Assembly (NCBI GenBank): GCA_937894495.1
Contig: CALCRR010000020.1
Location: forward strand, 1-43,685
DNA: 43,685 nucleotides
Source: an uncultured Ruminococcus sp.
GTDB taxonomy: Bacteria > Bacillota > Clostridia > Oscillospirales > Ruminococcaceae
Reading direction: 5' to 3'
The position numbers and the translations under genes were made by a program. The notes under the pieces were generated by a model. The model did not search any database and was not told where the DNA came from. It saw only the letters and a program-made list of their open reading frames with translations. Below, piece after piece: positions 1 through 7,987 of the stretch; within the stretch, counting starts at the first letter, position 1, and every line of letters starts with the position of its first letter.

Positions 1-46
1 ATAATCAGAAAAATAATGGGTGAGGACTTGTTTTGGGGTTAAGTGA

Positions 47-835
47 TTGACAGTGGATGAGTACATACTGAACAGAGTGGATATCACCCGTGATGTACAT
101 AATATCCCCGAAAATATCATTAAAGAAGTAAACAAAATGCTTTATCGTCTGCCGATGTATGATGGCTATCTTCATAATGAGCAGCTTGAAGACAGATACA
201 AAAAATTTCGCAAAGAAGATTCATTCAACGCTGTTAATGATACTCGCGGGATCGAATTTGTAATCTATAATAAGCATCAAGCTGCGGAGGATAACCATTA
301 CGATCATGATTCATTGGAATATTACAAAGACACTGTAAGAATAGAACTTCGGTGCAATAAGCATTACATTGATGAGCATTTTGACGATAAAAATATCAAA
401 CGTACCTTGCTGAACGCTTATGACAATATGCAGGTTTCGGTCGAAGAAATATATCTCAGGCTTTTCAAATTTCCTACGAGCCTGTGTCATCTTCCAAGCA
501 AGTTGCTGATAAAATATCTTTTTGATGAGACAGGCGGAAAGAAAGCCTTATGCCGCAGAATGGTGACGCTGCTCGATCATCTGGACAAGTATTTTTATGA
601 TGATCTGCAAAAGGCTCTCGATGAAGTCTATCCAAGCGACAAGCGGCAGAGAAATATTAAAAAACATTATGCCGAGTACAGCGTGTCACCCATTACGATG
701 AGGAGTAAGGCTATTCCGTTTATTCAGTCTATTGATTCTCTACTTGAATTTAAATTGCCGACAGATAAAGAAATCAGGCTTTATCATAAGGCTAAAAAGG
801 AGTATGGCGAGGTGTTTTTTCATGAACCGAGATGA
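47..835 (+). CDS. Rolling-circle type replication protein-like, probably lacking its N-terminus
   Basis: The 262-residue reading frame resembles the middle and C-terminal part of gene II/X-type (Phage_CRI-like) replication proteins of Clostridia: an early VDITRDV segment, then a GIEFVIYNKH strand followed about 30 residues later by VRIELR, the order typical of this family. Such proteins nick and ligate a replication origin. No clear HUH motif or catalytic tyrosine pair is visible. The only start is TTG at 47, directly after an in-frame stop (44-46), and no strong ribosome site precedes it. Bases 1-42 hold the last codons of another open frame, so the gene may be frameshifted or continue outside the window. 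It overlaps the next gene by 14 bases, so the two are probably co-transcribed. Family assignment is from pattern memory and is moderate. Confidence 0.45.
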   Translation: MTVDEYILNRVDITRDVHNIPENIIKEVNKMLYRLPMYDGYLHNEQLEDRYKKFRKEDSFNAVNDTRGIEFVIYNKHQAAEDNHYDHDSLEYYKDTVRIELRCNKHYIDEHFDDKNIKRTLLNAYDNMQVSVEEIYLRLFKFPTSLCHLPSKLLIKYLFDETGGKKALCRRMVTLLDHLDKYFYDDLQKALDEVYPSDKRQRNIKKHYAEYSVSPITMRSKAIPFIQSIDSLLEFKLPTDKEIRLYHKAKKEYGEVFFHEPR

Positions 836-1358
836 TGAGATATTGACCTTAAACGAAGCCTGCAAGCTGCTTCGGGTAAGCAGACCAACTCTTGTAAAGC
901 TGCTGAATAAGGGCATTATCGAGCGTGATGATGAAATGATTGCTGACATTATCGAAATGGAGCGCAGATTTTGGGAGGAAAATGTACTTGGCGGTAAAGA
1001 GCCTGAATGTGACGGTTCTGCGGCTACTGCTGAATGGCTGGCTGAAAGGTATTCCGAAAGCAACGGTGAGAGCGTTGAGCTGCCTGATGAAACCATTGCT
1101 ATCTGCGAGGAATACAATGATCTTTCGGAACAGATCGAATCACTTTCAGCCGAGAAAGATGCGCTTAGTAACCGCCTAAAAAGTATGCTGAAAGAAAACG
1201 AGACAGGACTTGCCGGACGATTCAGAATATCATGGAAGTCGGTCAGTTCATCGAGGTTTGACAGCACAAAATTCAAGGCTGATAACCCCGAGCTGTACGG
1301 CAAGTATGTCAAGAAATCGAGCTACCGTAGATTTGGAATTACAGGAGGTGCAACATGA
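822..1358 (+). CDS. Helix-turn-helix protein fused to the C-terminal tail of a YqaJ-type nuclease
   Basis: The start is ATG 822, preceded by GGCGAGG; the frame stays open further upstream but without a ribosome site. Residues 1-33 (TLNEACKLLRVSRPTLVKLL) form an excisionase/MerR-like helix-turn-helix of the DNA-binding type that precedes phage or plasmid genes. From about residue 37 the sequence changes character to EMIADIIEMERRFWEENVL, then a coiled coil, then FRISWKSVSSSRFD and a final SSYRRFGI. That is the C-terminal tail of YqaJ-family viral recombinases, the exonuclease that partners with single-strand annealing proteins. The catalytic nuclease core (about 200 residues) is absent. The protein is 178 residues long. 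Its stop overlaps the start of the Rad52-like gene (ATGA). It could be a remnant made by deletion between two genes or a functional regulator. Confidence 0.6.
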   Translation: MNRDDEILTLNEACKLLRVSRPTLVKLLNKGIIERDDEMIADIIEMERRFWEENVLGGKEPECDGSAATAEWLAERYSESNGESVELPDETIAICEEYNDLSEQIESLSAEKDALSNRLKSMLKENETGLAGRFRISWKSVSSSRFDSTKFKADNPELYGKYVKKSSYRRFGITGGAT

Positions 1359-1891
1359 ATAATTTAAGTATAAGGCTTTTAAGAGCTGACGAGATCGAGT
1401 GCAGGATAGGCACGATAAGCGATAAGGGTCTTTCACTTCTGCTCTACAAGGACGCTCGTGCGGACATGAAGATACTTGACGAAACGTTCGGTGTGCTTGG
1501 CTGGCGCAGGACGCACCAGAGCATTGACGGTAATCTCTACTGCACGATAGAGCTTTGGGACGAAGACAAGCGTGAGTGGATAGCAAAGCAGGACGTTGGG
1601 ACTGTTAGCTACACAGAAAAAGAAAAGGGGCAGGCTTCCGACAGCTTCAAGAGAGCTTGCGTTTCGGTTGGTATCGGGCGTGAGCTGTATAGTGCGCCGT
1701 TCGTGTGGGTGTCGGCGCAGAAGTGCAATATCCAGCGCAGGGGCGACAAGTTTGTCTGCTATGATAAATTCGCCGTCAGCAATATCATTTACGGTGAGGA
1801 ACGTGAGATAGTCGGGCTTACGATAATCAATTTCGACACAGGCGAGGTAGTCTACAACGGCTACAAGAAATCAAAACAAAAGAGTGCATAA
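1355..1891 (+). CDS. Rad52/Sak-like single-strand annealing protein
   Basis: This 178-residue protein has the hallmarks of phage and plasmid Rad52-family annealing proteins. There is an early segment in which a lysine-rich loop leads to GVLGWRRTH, then CTIELWD, KQDVGTVS and the signature KGQASDSFKRACVSVGIGR, with ELYSAPFVWV after it. Such proteins bind single-stranded DNA and anneal complementary strands during recombination of mobile DNA. The start ATG overlaps the upstream TGA (ATGA) and is preceded by GGAGG, so it is translationally coupled to the HTH-YqaJ-tail gene. Annealing proteins are normally paired with an active 5'-3' exonuclease, but the neighbouring nuclease is reduced to its tail. 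A terminator follows directly. Confidence 0.75.
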   Translation: MNNLSIRLLRADEIECRIGTISDKGLSLLLYKDARADMKILDETFGVLGWRRTHQSIDGNLYCTIELWDEDKREWIAKQDVGTVSYTEKEKGQASDSFKRACVSVGIGRELYSAPFVWVSAQKCNIQRRGDKFVCYDKFAVSNIIYGEEREIVGLTIINFDTGEVVYNGYKKSKQKSA

Positions 1892-1895
1892 CATT

Positions 1896-1930
1896 TGCCC
1901 CCGATGGCTTCGGCTGTCGGGGGCATTTTT
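1896..1930 (+). terminator. Rho-independent terminator after the Rad52-like gene
   Basis: A GC-rich stem (TGCCCCCGA pairing with TCGGGGGCA) with a short loop is followed by a run of T. It begins five bases after the stop codon, ending the rep/HTH/Rad52 transcript ahead of the amidoligase gene. Confidence 0.85.
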
Positions 1931-1947
1931 GCGTTTAGGAGGTTTTT

Positions 1948-3051
1948 ATGGAAATTATCAGGTGCAGCTATTGCGGCTGCGAAATTGAGGGCGATCCATT
2001 AGAGGTCGAGGGCGAAATGCTCTGCGAGGATTGCTATGACAACGAGACTTTTTCCTGTGACTGCTGCGGCGAAAGGTTTATGGGGCGCAATGCGGTGTCG
2101 GACGAGAACACGATGATTTGTCAGCGCTGCTATAACAACCACTATCACCGCTGCGAGACGTGCAGCTGCCTTATCCACGATAATGATGTTTACTGGAACG
2201 GCGATTATCCTTATTGCAGCGAGTGCTACCGTGACGACGAGGACAATTATATTCACGATTATTATTACAAGCCCGAGCCGATTTTTCACAAGTGTAGTGA
2301 GGAACAGAAAATACGTTATTACGGTGTTGAGCTTGAGATCGACAAGGGCGGACGTGATGATGATAATGCGGAGGAGATCGACTGTGTTGCGAATAAAAAT
2401 GCTGATGTTTTATACATCAAGTCGGATGGTTCGCTTGACGAGGGAATGGAGCTTGTGAGCCACCCCTGCTCGCTGAAATATCACCGCTATGAGCTGCCGT
2501 GGGCGGACATTATGCACAAGGCTGTGAGCTTGTATTACAGGTCGCACAACACAAACACTTGCGGACTTCATGTGCATATCGGACGTGCGGAGCTAGGCGA
2601 TACATATGAGGAACAGGAGGAAGTTATCAGCCGTATCATGTTCTTTTTCGAGAGCCATTGGAACGAGCTGTTCAGGTTCAGCAGACGCTCCGAAAGCTCT
2701 GTTGAGCATTGGGCGGCTCGGCATGGCTACAACGATAAGCCGAAGGACATTCTTGAAAAGGCTAAGAAAAGCACGAAAGGGCGCTATGCGTGTGTCAACA
2801 TAACCAACACAAATACAGTTGAAATTCGTATGTTCAGAGGTACGCTCAAATGGAATACTTTCATGGCAACGCTGGAACTTGTCGATTCGATTTGTGAGAG
2901 TGCTGTTCAGCTGACCGACAATGAAATTCATAAGCAATCATGGGCGGATTTTGTGCTGAATATCAGTCCCGATTACTGCGAGCTGATAAAATATCTGAAA
3001 GAAAAGCGGCTGTATGTGAATGAGCCGATAGACATTGAGGAGGAATTGTAA
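1948..3051 (+). CDS. Zinc-ribbon putative amidoligase
   Basis: Residues 1-100 carry a series of CxxC pairs (CSYCGC, CEDCYD, CDCCGE, CQRCYN, CETCSC, CSECYR), a LIM-like zinc-binding array. From about residue 120 the protein matches the Amidoligase_2 family, a glutamine synthetase-like fold predicted to form amide bonds on peptides or small molecules: YYGVELEID, DGSLDEGMELVS, NTCGLHVHIGR, FRFSRR, YACVNITNTNTVEIRMFRGT. The glutamates of the VELEI and MELVS segments and the HVHIGR motif are as expected for metal and ATP binding. The start has a strong AGGAGG site. The stop overlaps the start of a glutamine amidotransferase by one base, a pairing described for amidoligase operons, which suggests that ammonia from glutamine feeds the ligation. 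The substrate is unknown. Confidence 0.8.
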   Translation: MEIIRCSYCGCEIEGDPLEVEGEMLCEDCYDNETFSCDCCGERFMGRNAVSDENTMICQRCYNNHYHRCETCSCLIHDNDVYWNGDYPYCSECYRDDEDNYIHDYYYKPEPIFHKCSEEQKIRYYGVELEIDKGGRDDDNAEEIDCVANKNADVLYIKSDGSLDEGMELVSHPCSLKYHRYELPWADIMHKAVSLYYRSHNTNTCGLHVHIGRAELGDTYEEQEEVISRIMFFFESHWNELFRFSRRSESSVEHWAARHGYNDKPKDILEKAKKSTKGRYACVNITNTNTVEIRMFRGTLKWNTFMATLELVDSICESAVQLTDNEIHKQSWADFVLNISPDYCELIKYLKEKRLYVNEPIDIEEEL

Positions 3052-3989
3052 TGTGTGCGATTTTTGGATTTGTGAATTACCGTCATGCGATCAGCAGGCG
3101 GCATTTGAAGGAGCTTGTGAACAGGCTTGCGGTGGCTTCTGAGGTGCGAGGTACTGATGCCAGCGGCATCGCCTACGTCAAGAACGGTGAGCTTATTATC
3201 TATAAAAAGCCGAAGCCTGCGCATAAAATGCGGTTCTATTTTCCCGACAACACCACCGTGCTGACAGGACACACCCGCATGACTACGCAGGGAAACGCAA
3301 AGTACAACTACAACAATCACCCGTTCGCAGGCAGGACTGCGGACGGGACTTTTGCGCTGTGTCACAACGGCGTGCTGTACAATGATGATGTGCTCCAAAG
3401 GTCAGAGAATCTGCCGCACACAAAGATACAGACCGACAGCTATGTGGCGGCGCAGCTAATCGATAAGTACGGTCATCTGAACTTTGATACGATAGCGAAA
3501 ATGTGCGAGACTGTGCAGGGCAATTTCGTGTTCACTCTGCTGAATGATGATAACACGCTGTATCTCGCAAGGGGCGATAATCCGCTGTGTCTGCTGCATT
3601 TTCGCAAGCTGGGGCTGTATGTTTACACTTCGACAAGGGATATTATGAGTAAGGCGATAACAGGTACTTTTCTTGATAATTACAAGTTTGATATCATCGG
3701 GGTTGACGAGGGCGAAATTATCCGCATTGATGAAAATGGTGTGCTGACGAAGGACAGCTTTGTGCCTGATTACTGTTATGATTATTACGGCAGATACCAT
3801 GCAGGCTACGGCACTCAGAGTGGTTATCTGTTTGACATTTGCAATTTGTTCGGCGTTGCGCCGGAGGACTTGGAGCTGCTTTATGACATGGGGTACTGTG
3901 ATGACGAGATCGAAATGATGCTTGGTGACAGGGAGTATTTTCAGATGTGCCTTGATGAGGCGAGGGTTTGTGTGGGAGAGAGGTTTTAA
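3051..3989 (+). CDS. Class II glutamine amidotransferase
   Basis: The protein begins MCAIFGF, so Cys2 becomes the N-terminal nucleophile after removal of Met, as in Ntn-hydrolase glutamine amidotransferases. Further conserved segments are RGTDASGIAY, TGHTRMTTQG, NNHPFAG and CHNGVLYN, which make the glutamine pocket, and GNFVFTLLN followed by LYLARGDNPL. It would hydrolyse glutamine and release ammonia. It is 312 residues, longer than the roughly 220-residue core, with an acidic Tyr-rich tail and no synthase or sugar isomerase domain, so it needs a partner enzyme. The one-base overlap with the amidoligase makes that the obvious partner. Confidence 0.85.
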   Translation: MCAIFGFVNYRHAISRRHLKELVNRLAVASEVRGTDASGIAYVKNGELIIYKKPKPAHKMRFYFPDNTTVLTGHTRMTTQGNAKYNYNNHPFAGRTADGTFALCHNGVLYNDDVLQRSENLPHTKIQTDSYVAAQLIDKYGHLNFDTIAKMCETVQGNFVFTLLNDDNTLYLARGDNPLCLLHFRKLGLYVYTSTRDIMSKAITGTFLDNYKFDIIGVDEGEIIRIDENGVLTKDSFVPDYCYDYYGRYHAGYGTQSGYLFDICNLFGVAPEDLELLYDMGYCDDEIEMMLGDREYFQMCLDEARVCVGERF

Positions 3990-3993
3990 AATT

Positions 3994-4027
3994 AAAAAAT
4001 CACAGCGTTCGGTGCTGTGATTTTTTT
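3994..4027. terminator. Bidirectional terminator between convergent genes
   Basis: A hairpin with stem AATCACAGC / GCTGTGATT and a five-base loop has A-run and T-run flanks, so it works on both strands. It separates the amidotransferase gene (+) from the kinase-partner gene (-), whose stops lie within 50 bases of each other. Confidence 0.85.
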
Positions 4028-4036
4028 GCCAACTTT

Positions 4037-4516
4037 TCAATTTATTTCATCAAGTCCCAGCTCCTTCAGCTTGCCGTTACAAGCTGTCAGCAGTCTTTCC
4101 TCGGCGCTCTTGCTCTCAAACTGCCGCAGAAAATACAGTATCACGCAGTCACGTTCGTTGCGAATGTAAAGCTCACCTTTCGAGCACTTTCGCAGTAGAA
4201 AATTCGCCGTATCGGGAGCAAGCCCCATGCCAAAGCACAGCTTGATGAGCGTGTCACGGTTGGGATTGTCGCGCGCGCCGTTGAACAGACTGTACACCAC
4301 CGCTTCGGTAAGGTCGCCGTAATCGGCGATCTTGTTCTTTTTCAAAATGCCAAGCCCACGAGCCTTGCGATCTTCATTTATTTCGTCATAGATCCTGCTC
4401 AGTGTGACGGACAGCTTTTCTGTGTCAAACGCTCCGTTGTTCAGCTTCACAAAGCCGTCTATCCCGTTTCTGTATTCGCTGAAATTACGGTTCATTTCAT
4501 CGGTTATTTTTCCCAT
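4037..4516 (-). CDS. Small helical protein paired with a Ser/Thr kinase
   Basis: The start is ATG 4516, giving 159 residues; a longer open frame upstream is the shadow of the kinase gene. It overlaps the kinase stop by 20 bases, so translation is coupled. The N-terminal part (KLSVTLSRIYDEINEDRKAR) is helical. The middle (IADYGDLTEAVVYSLFNGAR, then RDTLIKLCFGMGL) resembles a degenerate XRE-type helix-turn-helix, with a final LYIRNERDCVILYFL segment. Similar proteins occur beside serine/threonine kinases in Firmicutes, but I know of no established function. A substrate or DNA-binding output of the kinase is plausible inference. Confidence 0.65.
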   Translation of the reverse strand: MGKITDEMNRNFSEYRNGIDGFVKLNNGAFDTEKLSVTLSRIYDEINEDRKARGLGILKKNKIADYGDLTEAVVYSLFNGARDNPNRDTLIKLCFGMGLAPDTANFLLRKCSKGELYIRNERDCVILYFLRQFESKSAEERLLTACNGKLKELGLDEIN

Positions 4517-5762
4517 TTTTAAGCTCCTCCAGCCGTTTGTAATACTCGTCTGTCTGGTAGAAATCCAAGCGTTCAAGCTCCTTGCACGGATGCGCCGTAA
4601 TGTCATCAAGCACCTCCTGCGCACGGTCAGACTCGCCTGCGTCAAGCAGCCTGTCGATGTAGTCGGCGTTGCCGTTGAGGTCGAGGATTTTCGCCTGCTC
4701 GTCAACGGAGGTCTTTGGCTTCAGCTCCTCCAAGCGGTCATAGATAGGCGAGGTCGAAACATACAGCCTGCGGTCATTCACCGTGTCAACGTACTTTATC
4801 AAGATATCCGCCGCCCTGTCGTACTCTCCCTGAATCTCATAAAGCTCCGACAGGCGCATGAAGTTCGCATAACCGTCATTGCCTATCGCTATCTCGTTCA
4901 GCAGCCGCTGCTCCTCGTCTGCGATCTCTGCGCTGTCCATTGCCGAATCGTAGTTCTTGTAAATGATGCGGCTCGGCGTATTGTCCTCGGGAATAATCAG
5001 CAGGAAGATCAGAAACGCCGGCACTGCGATCACCGCCGCCCTGACCGCCAGCGCCGCAGGGGTAAAGCGTATCGCAAGTGCCATCTGCCGGGCAGAACGG
5101 TAGCGGCTTTGGGGACTGTCCATCGTCGCCTTTTTGTATATGCGTGTAAAGCTGCGGCTTTTCGGCATAAGCTCTTTCATCGTTCGCCCGAGTGCATAGA
5201 TGTCCGACTGTGGCGTTGCCTGCTTACCCTCTAACTGTTCGGGCGAGGCGTAGCCAAGAGTTGCGACAATGCGTGTCTGAGCGTTGCTCTCGGCGGGTAT
5301 GCGTGCATTCCCGAAGTCGATGATGAAATACCGCCCTCTGTCCGAACGGATAATATTCGCAGGCTTTATGTCCCGGTGAACAATGCCAGCCTTATGCACC
5401 CTCGTTAGCGTTCTGCACATTGACAGCATCATGCGCTTAAACTCACGCCTGCTCATCTTAAAGCCGCTCTCCGACAGCTTTTCAAGGTCGCTGCCCTCGA
5501 TGTATTCCTCGATCAGCAGGCCAGCCGAGCCTGCAAAAAGCTCGTCACGCATTTCGTTCATCACATCTGGCAGGAGCATTTCATCAAGCGGAGATATCCT
5601 CGCCTTTGGTATACCGGGAATGTTCAGCTCAATGAGCTTTTCATAAATGCCGAGCTGACGTTCATCGAGCAGCTTTTGCGCATACCGCACACCGTTATCG
5701 TCCTCGACCAGCACCGTCGGGCAGTCGCCTGTGTTTTTCAGCAGCTTTATGAATTTGTACAC
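4497..5762 (-). CDS. Transmembrane serine/threonine protein kinase with extracytoplasmic repeat domain
   Basis: The start chosen is GTG 5762, preceded by AAGGGG; a start further upstream (GTG 5801) would place the -10 box inside the gene. In this numbering the Hanks-type kinase domain shows the ATP-anchoring lysine at about 30 (YAQK), the catalytic loop HRDIKPAN at 129-136, the metal-binding DFG at 150, and a GYASPEQ substrate segment near 170. The glycine-rich loop is weak. One membrane helix lies at about 237-258, and the remaining 160 residues outside the membrane look like TPR-type helical pairs (ANFMRLSELYEIQGEYDRAA). There are no PASTA repeats, so it is not the PknB cell-wall kinase. 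It is divergent from the zinc-ribbon membrane protein gene across a palindromic promoter region. Confidence 0.85.
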   Translation of the reverse strand: MYKFIKLLKNTGDCPTVLVEDDNGVRYAQKLLDERQLGIYEKLIELNIPGIPKARISPLDEMLLPDVMNEMRDELFAGSAGLLIEEYIEGSDLEKLSESGFKMSRREFKRMMLSMCRTLTRVHKAGIVHRDIKPANIIRSDRGRYFIIDFGNARIPAESNAQTRIVATLGYASPEQLEGKQATPQSDIYALGRTMKELMPKSRSFTRIYKKATMDSPQSRYRSARQMALAIRFTPAALAVRAAVIAVPAFLIFLLIIPEDNTPSRIIYKNYDSAMDSAEIADEEQRLLNEIAIGNDGYANFMRLSELYEIQGEYDRAADILIKYVDTVNDRRLYVSTSPIYDRLEELKPKTSVDEQAKILDLNGNADYIDRLLDAGESDRAQEVLDDITAHPCKELERLDFYQTDEYYKRLEELKNGKNNR

Positions 5763-5789
5763 AGGCTCACCCCTTTGACAGACACCTTC

Positions 5790-5860
5790 ATTATAACACA
5801 CAAACCGCCGAAAACTTATGACTGGCAGTAATAAGTTTTCGGCTTTTCATGTGCTATAAT
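5790..5860. promoter_or_regulatory. Symmetric divergent promoter region with 13-bp palindrome arms
   Basis: The - strand has a TATAAT at 5795-5790 for the kinase operon and the + strand a TATAAT at 5855-5860 for the zinc-ribbon gene. Between them lie perfect inverted arms GCCGAAAACTTAT (5807-5819) and ATAAGTTTTCGGC (5831-5843). On each strand the same 13 bases end 11 bases before TATAAT, so the -35 position (TAAGTT, 17-base spacing) is identical and non-consensus in both directions. This looks like one dimeric regulator activating or repressing both genes. Confidence 0.7.
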
Positions 5861-5906
5861 AATTATAATTAAATCTGCAAAAATTGTCAAGACCGGAGGA
5901 AATATT

Positions 5907-6533
5907 ATGAAGTGTGCAAATTGCGGTGCTGAACTGCCGGAAGGAATGAACATTTGTGACAAGTGCGGTACGGCTGTGGTTTCAGTTCAAAACAGCGAAG
6001 CTGTGGTAAAGCAGCCGAAAAAAGGGTCGCCGTTGAAGAAAGTCGTTATTGGAATTATCATCGTCTTAGTGATATTGCTGATAGTAGGGCTTGCAAGCGG
6101 GGGAGATGATGATTCTGACAATAATGAAGCGCCATCTGCCGAGCAGACTACCGAGCAGGATAACGGTGCCATATCGCCCGATGATTTCACCGAATATGAT
6201 ATGAAAGAGGTATTTGAGGCATTTGAAAACAACTCTCTCGGAGCGAGTCAAAAATATTCAGGCACCCTCATCAAGGGAAAGGTAAAAGTAGACGGAGTGG
6301 CCGAAACAGAAATTTTTGTTAACATAGATGAACCCTGCGCTGCTGTGTACATTTCATCATCCGATCATGAGGGCGTATGGGCTAATTATCAGGGCATCGG
6401 TGCAATAGCGACTGAGTATGCTCTGGATAAAGCCTATGAATTAAACCCCGGAGATATCGTAACTGTATATCTTGAATATATTGGAACCGATGCATTGGAA
6501 AGACCTGAGTTCTATTTGTATTATATAGAATAA
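5907..6533 (+). CDS. Zinc-ribbon membrane protein with OB-fold-like (tRNA_anti-like) domain
   Basis: Residues 1-25 form a zinc ribbon (CANCG...CDKCG). One hydrophobic helix at about 46-65 (VVIGIIIVLVILLIVGLA) is followed by an acidic linker. The C-terminal 110 residues (YDMKEVFEAFENN, YSGTLIKGKVKVDG, then DIVTVYLEYIG) resemble the tRNA_anti-like OB-fold domain common in Firmicutes surface proteins, which would lie outside the cell. The ribosome site CCGGAGGA precedes ATG 5907. The function is unknown. The shared divergent regulatory region suggests co-regulation with the kinase, possibly in a membrane signalling pathway. Confidence 0.7.
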   Translation: MKCANCGAELPEGMNICDKCGTAVVSVQNSEAVVKQPKKGSPLKKVVIGIIIVLVILLIVGLASGGDDDSDNNEAPSAEQTTEQDNGAISPDDFTEYDMKEVFEAFENNSLGASQKYSGTLIKGKVKVDGVAETEIFVNIDEPCAAVYISSSDHEGVWANYQGIGAIATEYALDKAYELNPGDIVTVYLEYIGTDALERPEFYLYYIE

Positions 6534-6537
6534 AGGC

Positions 6538-6894
6538 TCAATCAATAGAAGCCATATCCAATATGACTGACGCTCTTTTTCGTAGTTTATCTGTGTCAAG
6601 TACCAAGAGCTTTTGAACAAGCTCTGATATGATATGCTGCTTTTCAGTATCGGTTTCGAGCATAACTTTTTGCTCAGTTTCCGTAGGCTCTGCAAGCAGC
6701 TCCGACAGCGTACAACCCAGCGCTGCCGCTATTCTGTTAGCAGTTTCAATGGTGCATTTCTTTTCGGCACGCTCCACCTGTCCGATGTATGTCGGGTGAA
6801 GCCCTGCAAGCTCGGAAAGTCGCTCCTGACTGTAATTTTTCTGACGGCGCAGCAATCTCACACGCTCACCGAACAGCTTAACTATATTATCCAT
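6538..6894 (-). CDS. XRE-family transcriptional regulator
   Basis: A 118-residue protein with a classic helix-turn-helix at residues 8-66 (GERVRLLRRQKNYSQERLSE, HPTYIGQVERAEK, ETANRIAAALGCTLSELL) and a short helical tail that may dimerize. The ribosome site AAGGAG precedes ATG 6894. It is divergent from the GTPase operon, whose promoter carries dyad sequences, so it probably represses that operon and perhaps itself. Its stop lies four bases from that of the convergent zinc-ribbon gene. Confidence 0.85.
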   Translation of the reverse strand: MDNIVKLFGERVRLLRRQKNYSQERLSELAGLHPTYIGQVERAEKKCTIETANRIAAALGCTLSELLAEPTETEQKVMLETDTEKQHIISELVQKLLVLDTDKLRKRASVILDMASID

Positions 6895-6928
6895 AATGTC
6901 AGCTCCTTAAAAATGGGTATACAAATTT

Positions 6929-7000
6929 AGTCTATAGTATTATGTGATAATTTTCTACAGACTATTGACATTATAGACAAAATGTGCTATACTATAGTAT
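6929..7000 (+). promoter_or_regulatory. Promoter and likely operator of the GTPase operon
   Basis: A consensus promoter TTGACA (6965-6970), 17-base spacer, TATACT (6988-6993) points at the 7116 gene. The -10 box is embedded in a perfect 12-base palindrome ATACTATAGTAT (6989-7000). Related half-sites occur upstream (TCTATAGTAT at 6931-6940, CTACAGAC near 6955 and TATAGAC between the -35 and -10). This dyad cluster is a natural binding site for the divergent XRE regulator. Confidence 0.75.
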
Positions 7001-7115
7001 GTAATCTTGTGCGGTTGTATATTTTAGTCGGTATGTGCATGGGAATAAAATATATCGGATAATATGATCGGCAGGAATTTTTTCTGTCGATTTTTTGTAA
7101 TATAAGGAGTAAAAC

Positions 7116-7973
7116 ATGTCAAAGATTTCCAAAAACCAAAATGTAAAAAAGGCCGCAGAACTACTGCTGCAAAAGGCGGGAACTGTCTCTCCTGAACGTC
7201 TTAAATCAGTTACAGGGATCATCACTAATAATCGTGTTAATTCACAGAATAATGATGTTTTTAAAATCAATCGCTATCGGATCCCTTTTGAGAAGGTGCT
7301 GAGCAAGGAGGAATACGAGGCTATCAGACCTTATGTAGAAGAATATGAACTTGACAAGCCGGAAAATTTTGTAAGATTTATTGTTGCCTTACAGGTCGGT
7401 GCATTTGAAACGATCAATGCAGGATTTACTGAACTTAAAGCCGAGAATCTTGGCGAGTTGACATCTCAGCTGGATAGTATCAAAGAAAAAATGCTTTTTG
7501 CTGACAGTGAAGAAAGAGCTTGGGATCTGTTTTCTCAGGCGAATGATATAAAGAAAGTCCTTGAAACTAAAATAAGAGGCTATGCAGTTCCTTTGCTTGA
7601 TTATGACAATGCAAAGTTTCCGCATAACATATCAAAAGCTATGAATAAGGCAAATCTGCTTGGCAATGTAGACCTTGCAAGAGCAGCTATGGAGGCATAT
7701 TTTCAGTCATTGACGATACTGGTCGATATAAGCTTGTTATCCAAAAAGTATCACTATGATGAAACGGTGAAGAGCGCTTACAGCTTTTTGGAGGAGTTGG
7801 AAAGCTCGGATACCATAGCTCTTTTTCAGGCTTATGATGAAAAAAGAAATAACAGTATGTGGTTTAAGCGCCCGCTGCGGGACAGACTGAAAACCATTAA
7901 AGATGAGACAGACATTCTCTCAGATTGCTATAACGGGATCGAAATAGATTTTGAAAATGATGTGATTTTTTAA
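7116..7973 (+). CDS. Uncharacterized helical protein, first gene of the GTPase operon
   Basis: 285 residues, acidic and mostly helical, without signal peptide or membrane segment. I do not recognise a family. Visible features are a basic N-terminus (MSKISKNQNVKKAAELLLQK), long predicted helices (ERAWDLFSQANDIKKVLETK) and no nucleotide-binding or nuclease motif. TAAGGAG precedes the ATG. It is the first of five closely spaced genes driven by a consensus promoter under apparent XRE control. Being followed by membrane and GTPase genes, it may be a soluble adaptor or effector of that system; this is inference only. Confidence 0.6.
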   Translation: MSKISKNQNVKKAAELLLQKAGTVSPERLKSVTGIITNNRVNSQNNDVFKINRYRIPFEKVLSKEEYEAIRPYVEEYELDKPENFVRFIVALQVGAFETINAGFTELKAENLGELTSQLDSIKEKMLFADSEERAWDLFSQANDIKKVLETKIRGYAVPLLDYDNAKFPHNISKAMNKANLLGNVDLARAAMEAYFQSLTILVDISLLSKKYHYDETVKSAYSFLEELESSDTIALFQAYDEKRNNSMWFKRPLRDRLKTIKDETDILSDCYNGIEIDFENDVIF

Positions 7974-7987
7974 AGGAGCAGAGTAAA

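Noticed and set aside
740..1312. 190-codon frame on the - strand
   Set aside because: Ser-rich antisense shadow of the HTH-YqaJ-tail gene.
3660..3670. 11-base match (ACAGGTACTTT) to the bases just after the omega-RNA-like scaffold
   Set aside because: It lies inside the amidotransferase coding region, the first guide bases do not match and no promoter is near, so chance is the better explanation.
4404..5234. 276-codon frame on the + strand
   Set aside because: Antisense shadow of the kinase and its partner, whose motifs are unambiguous.
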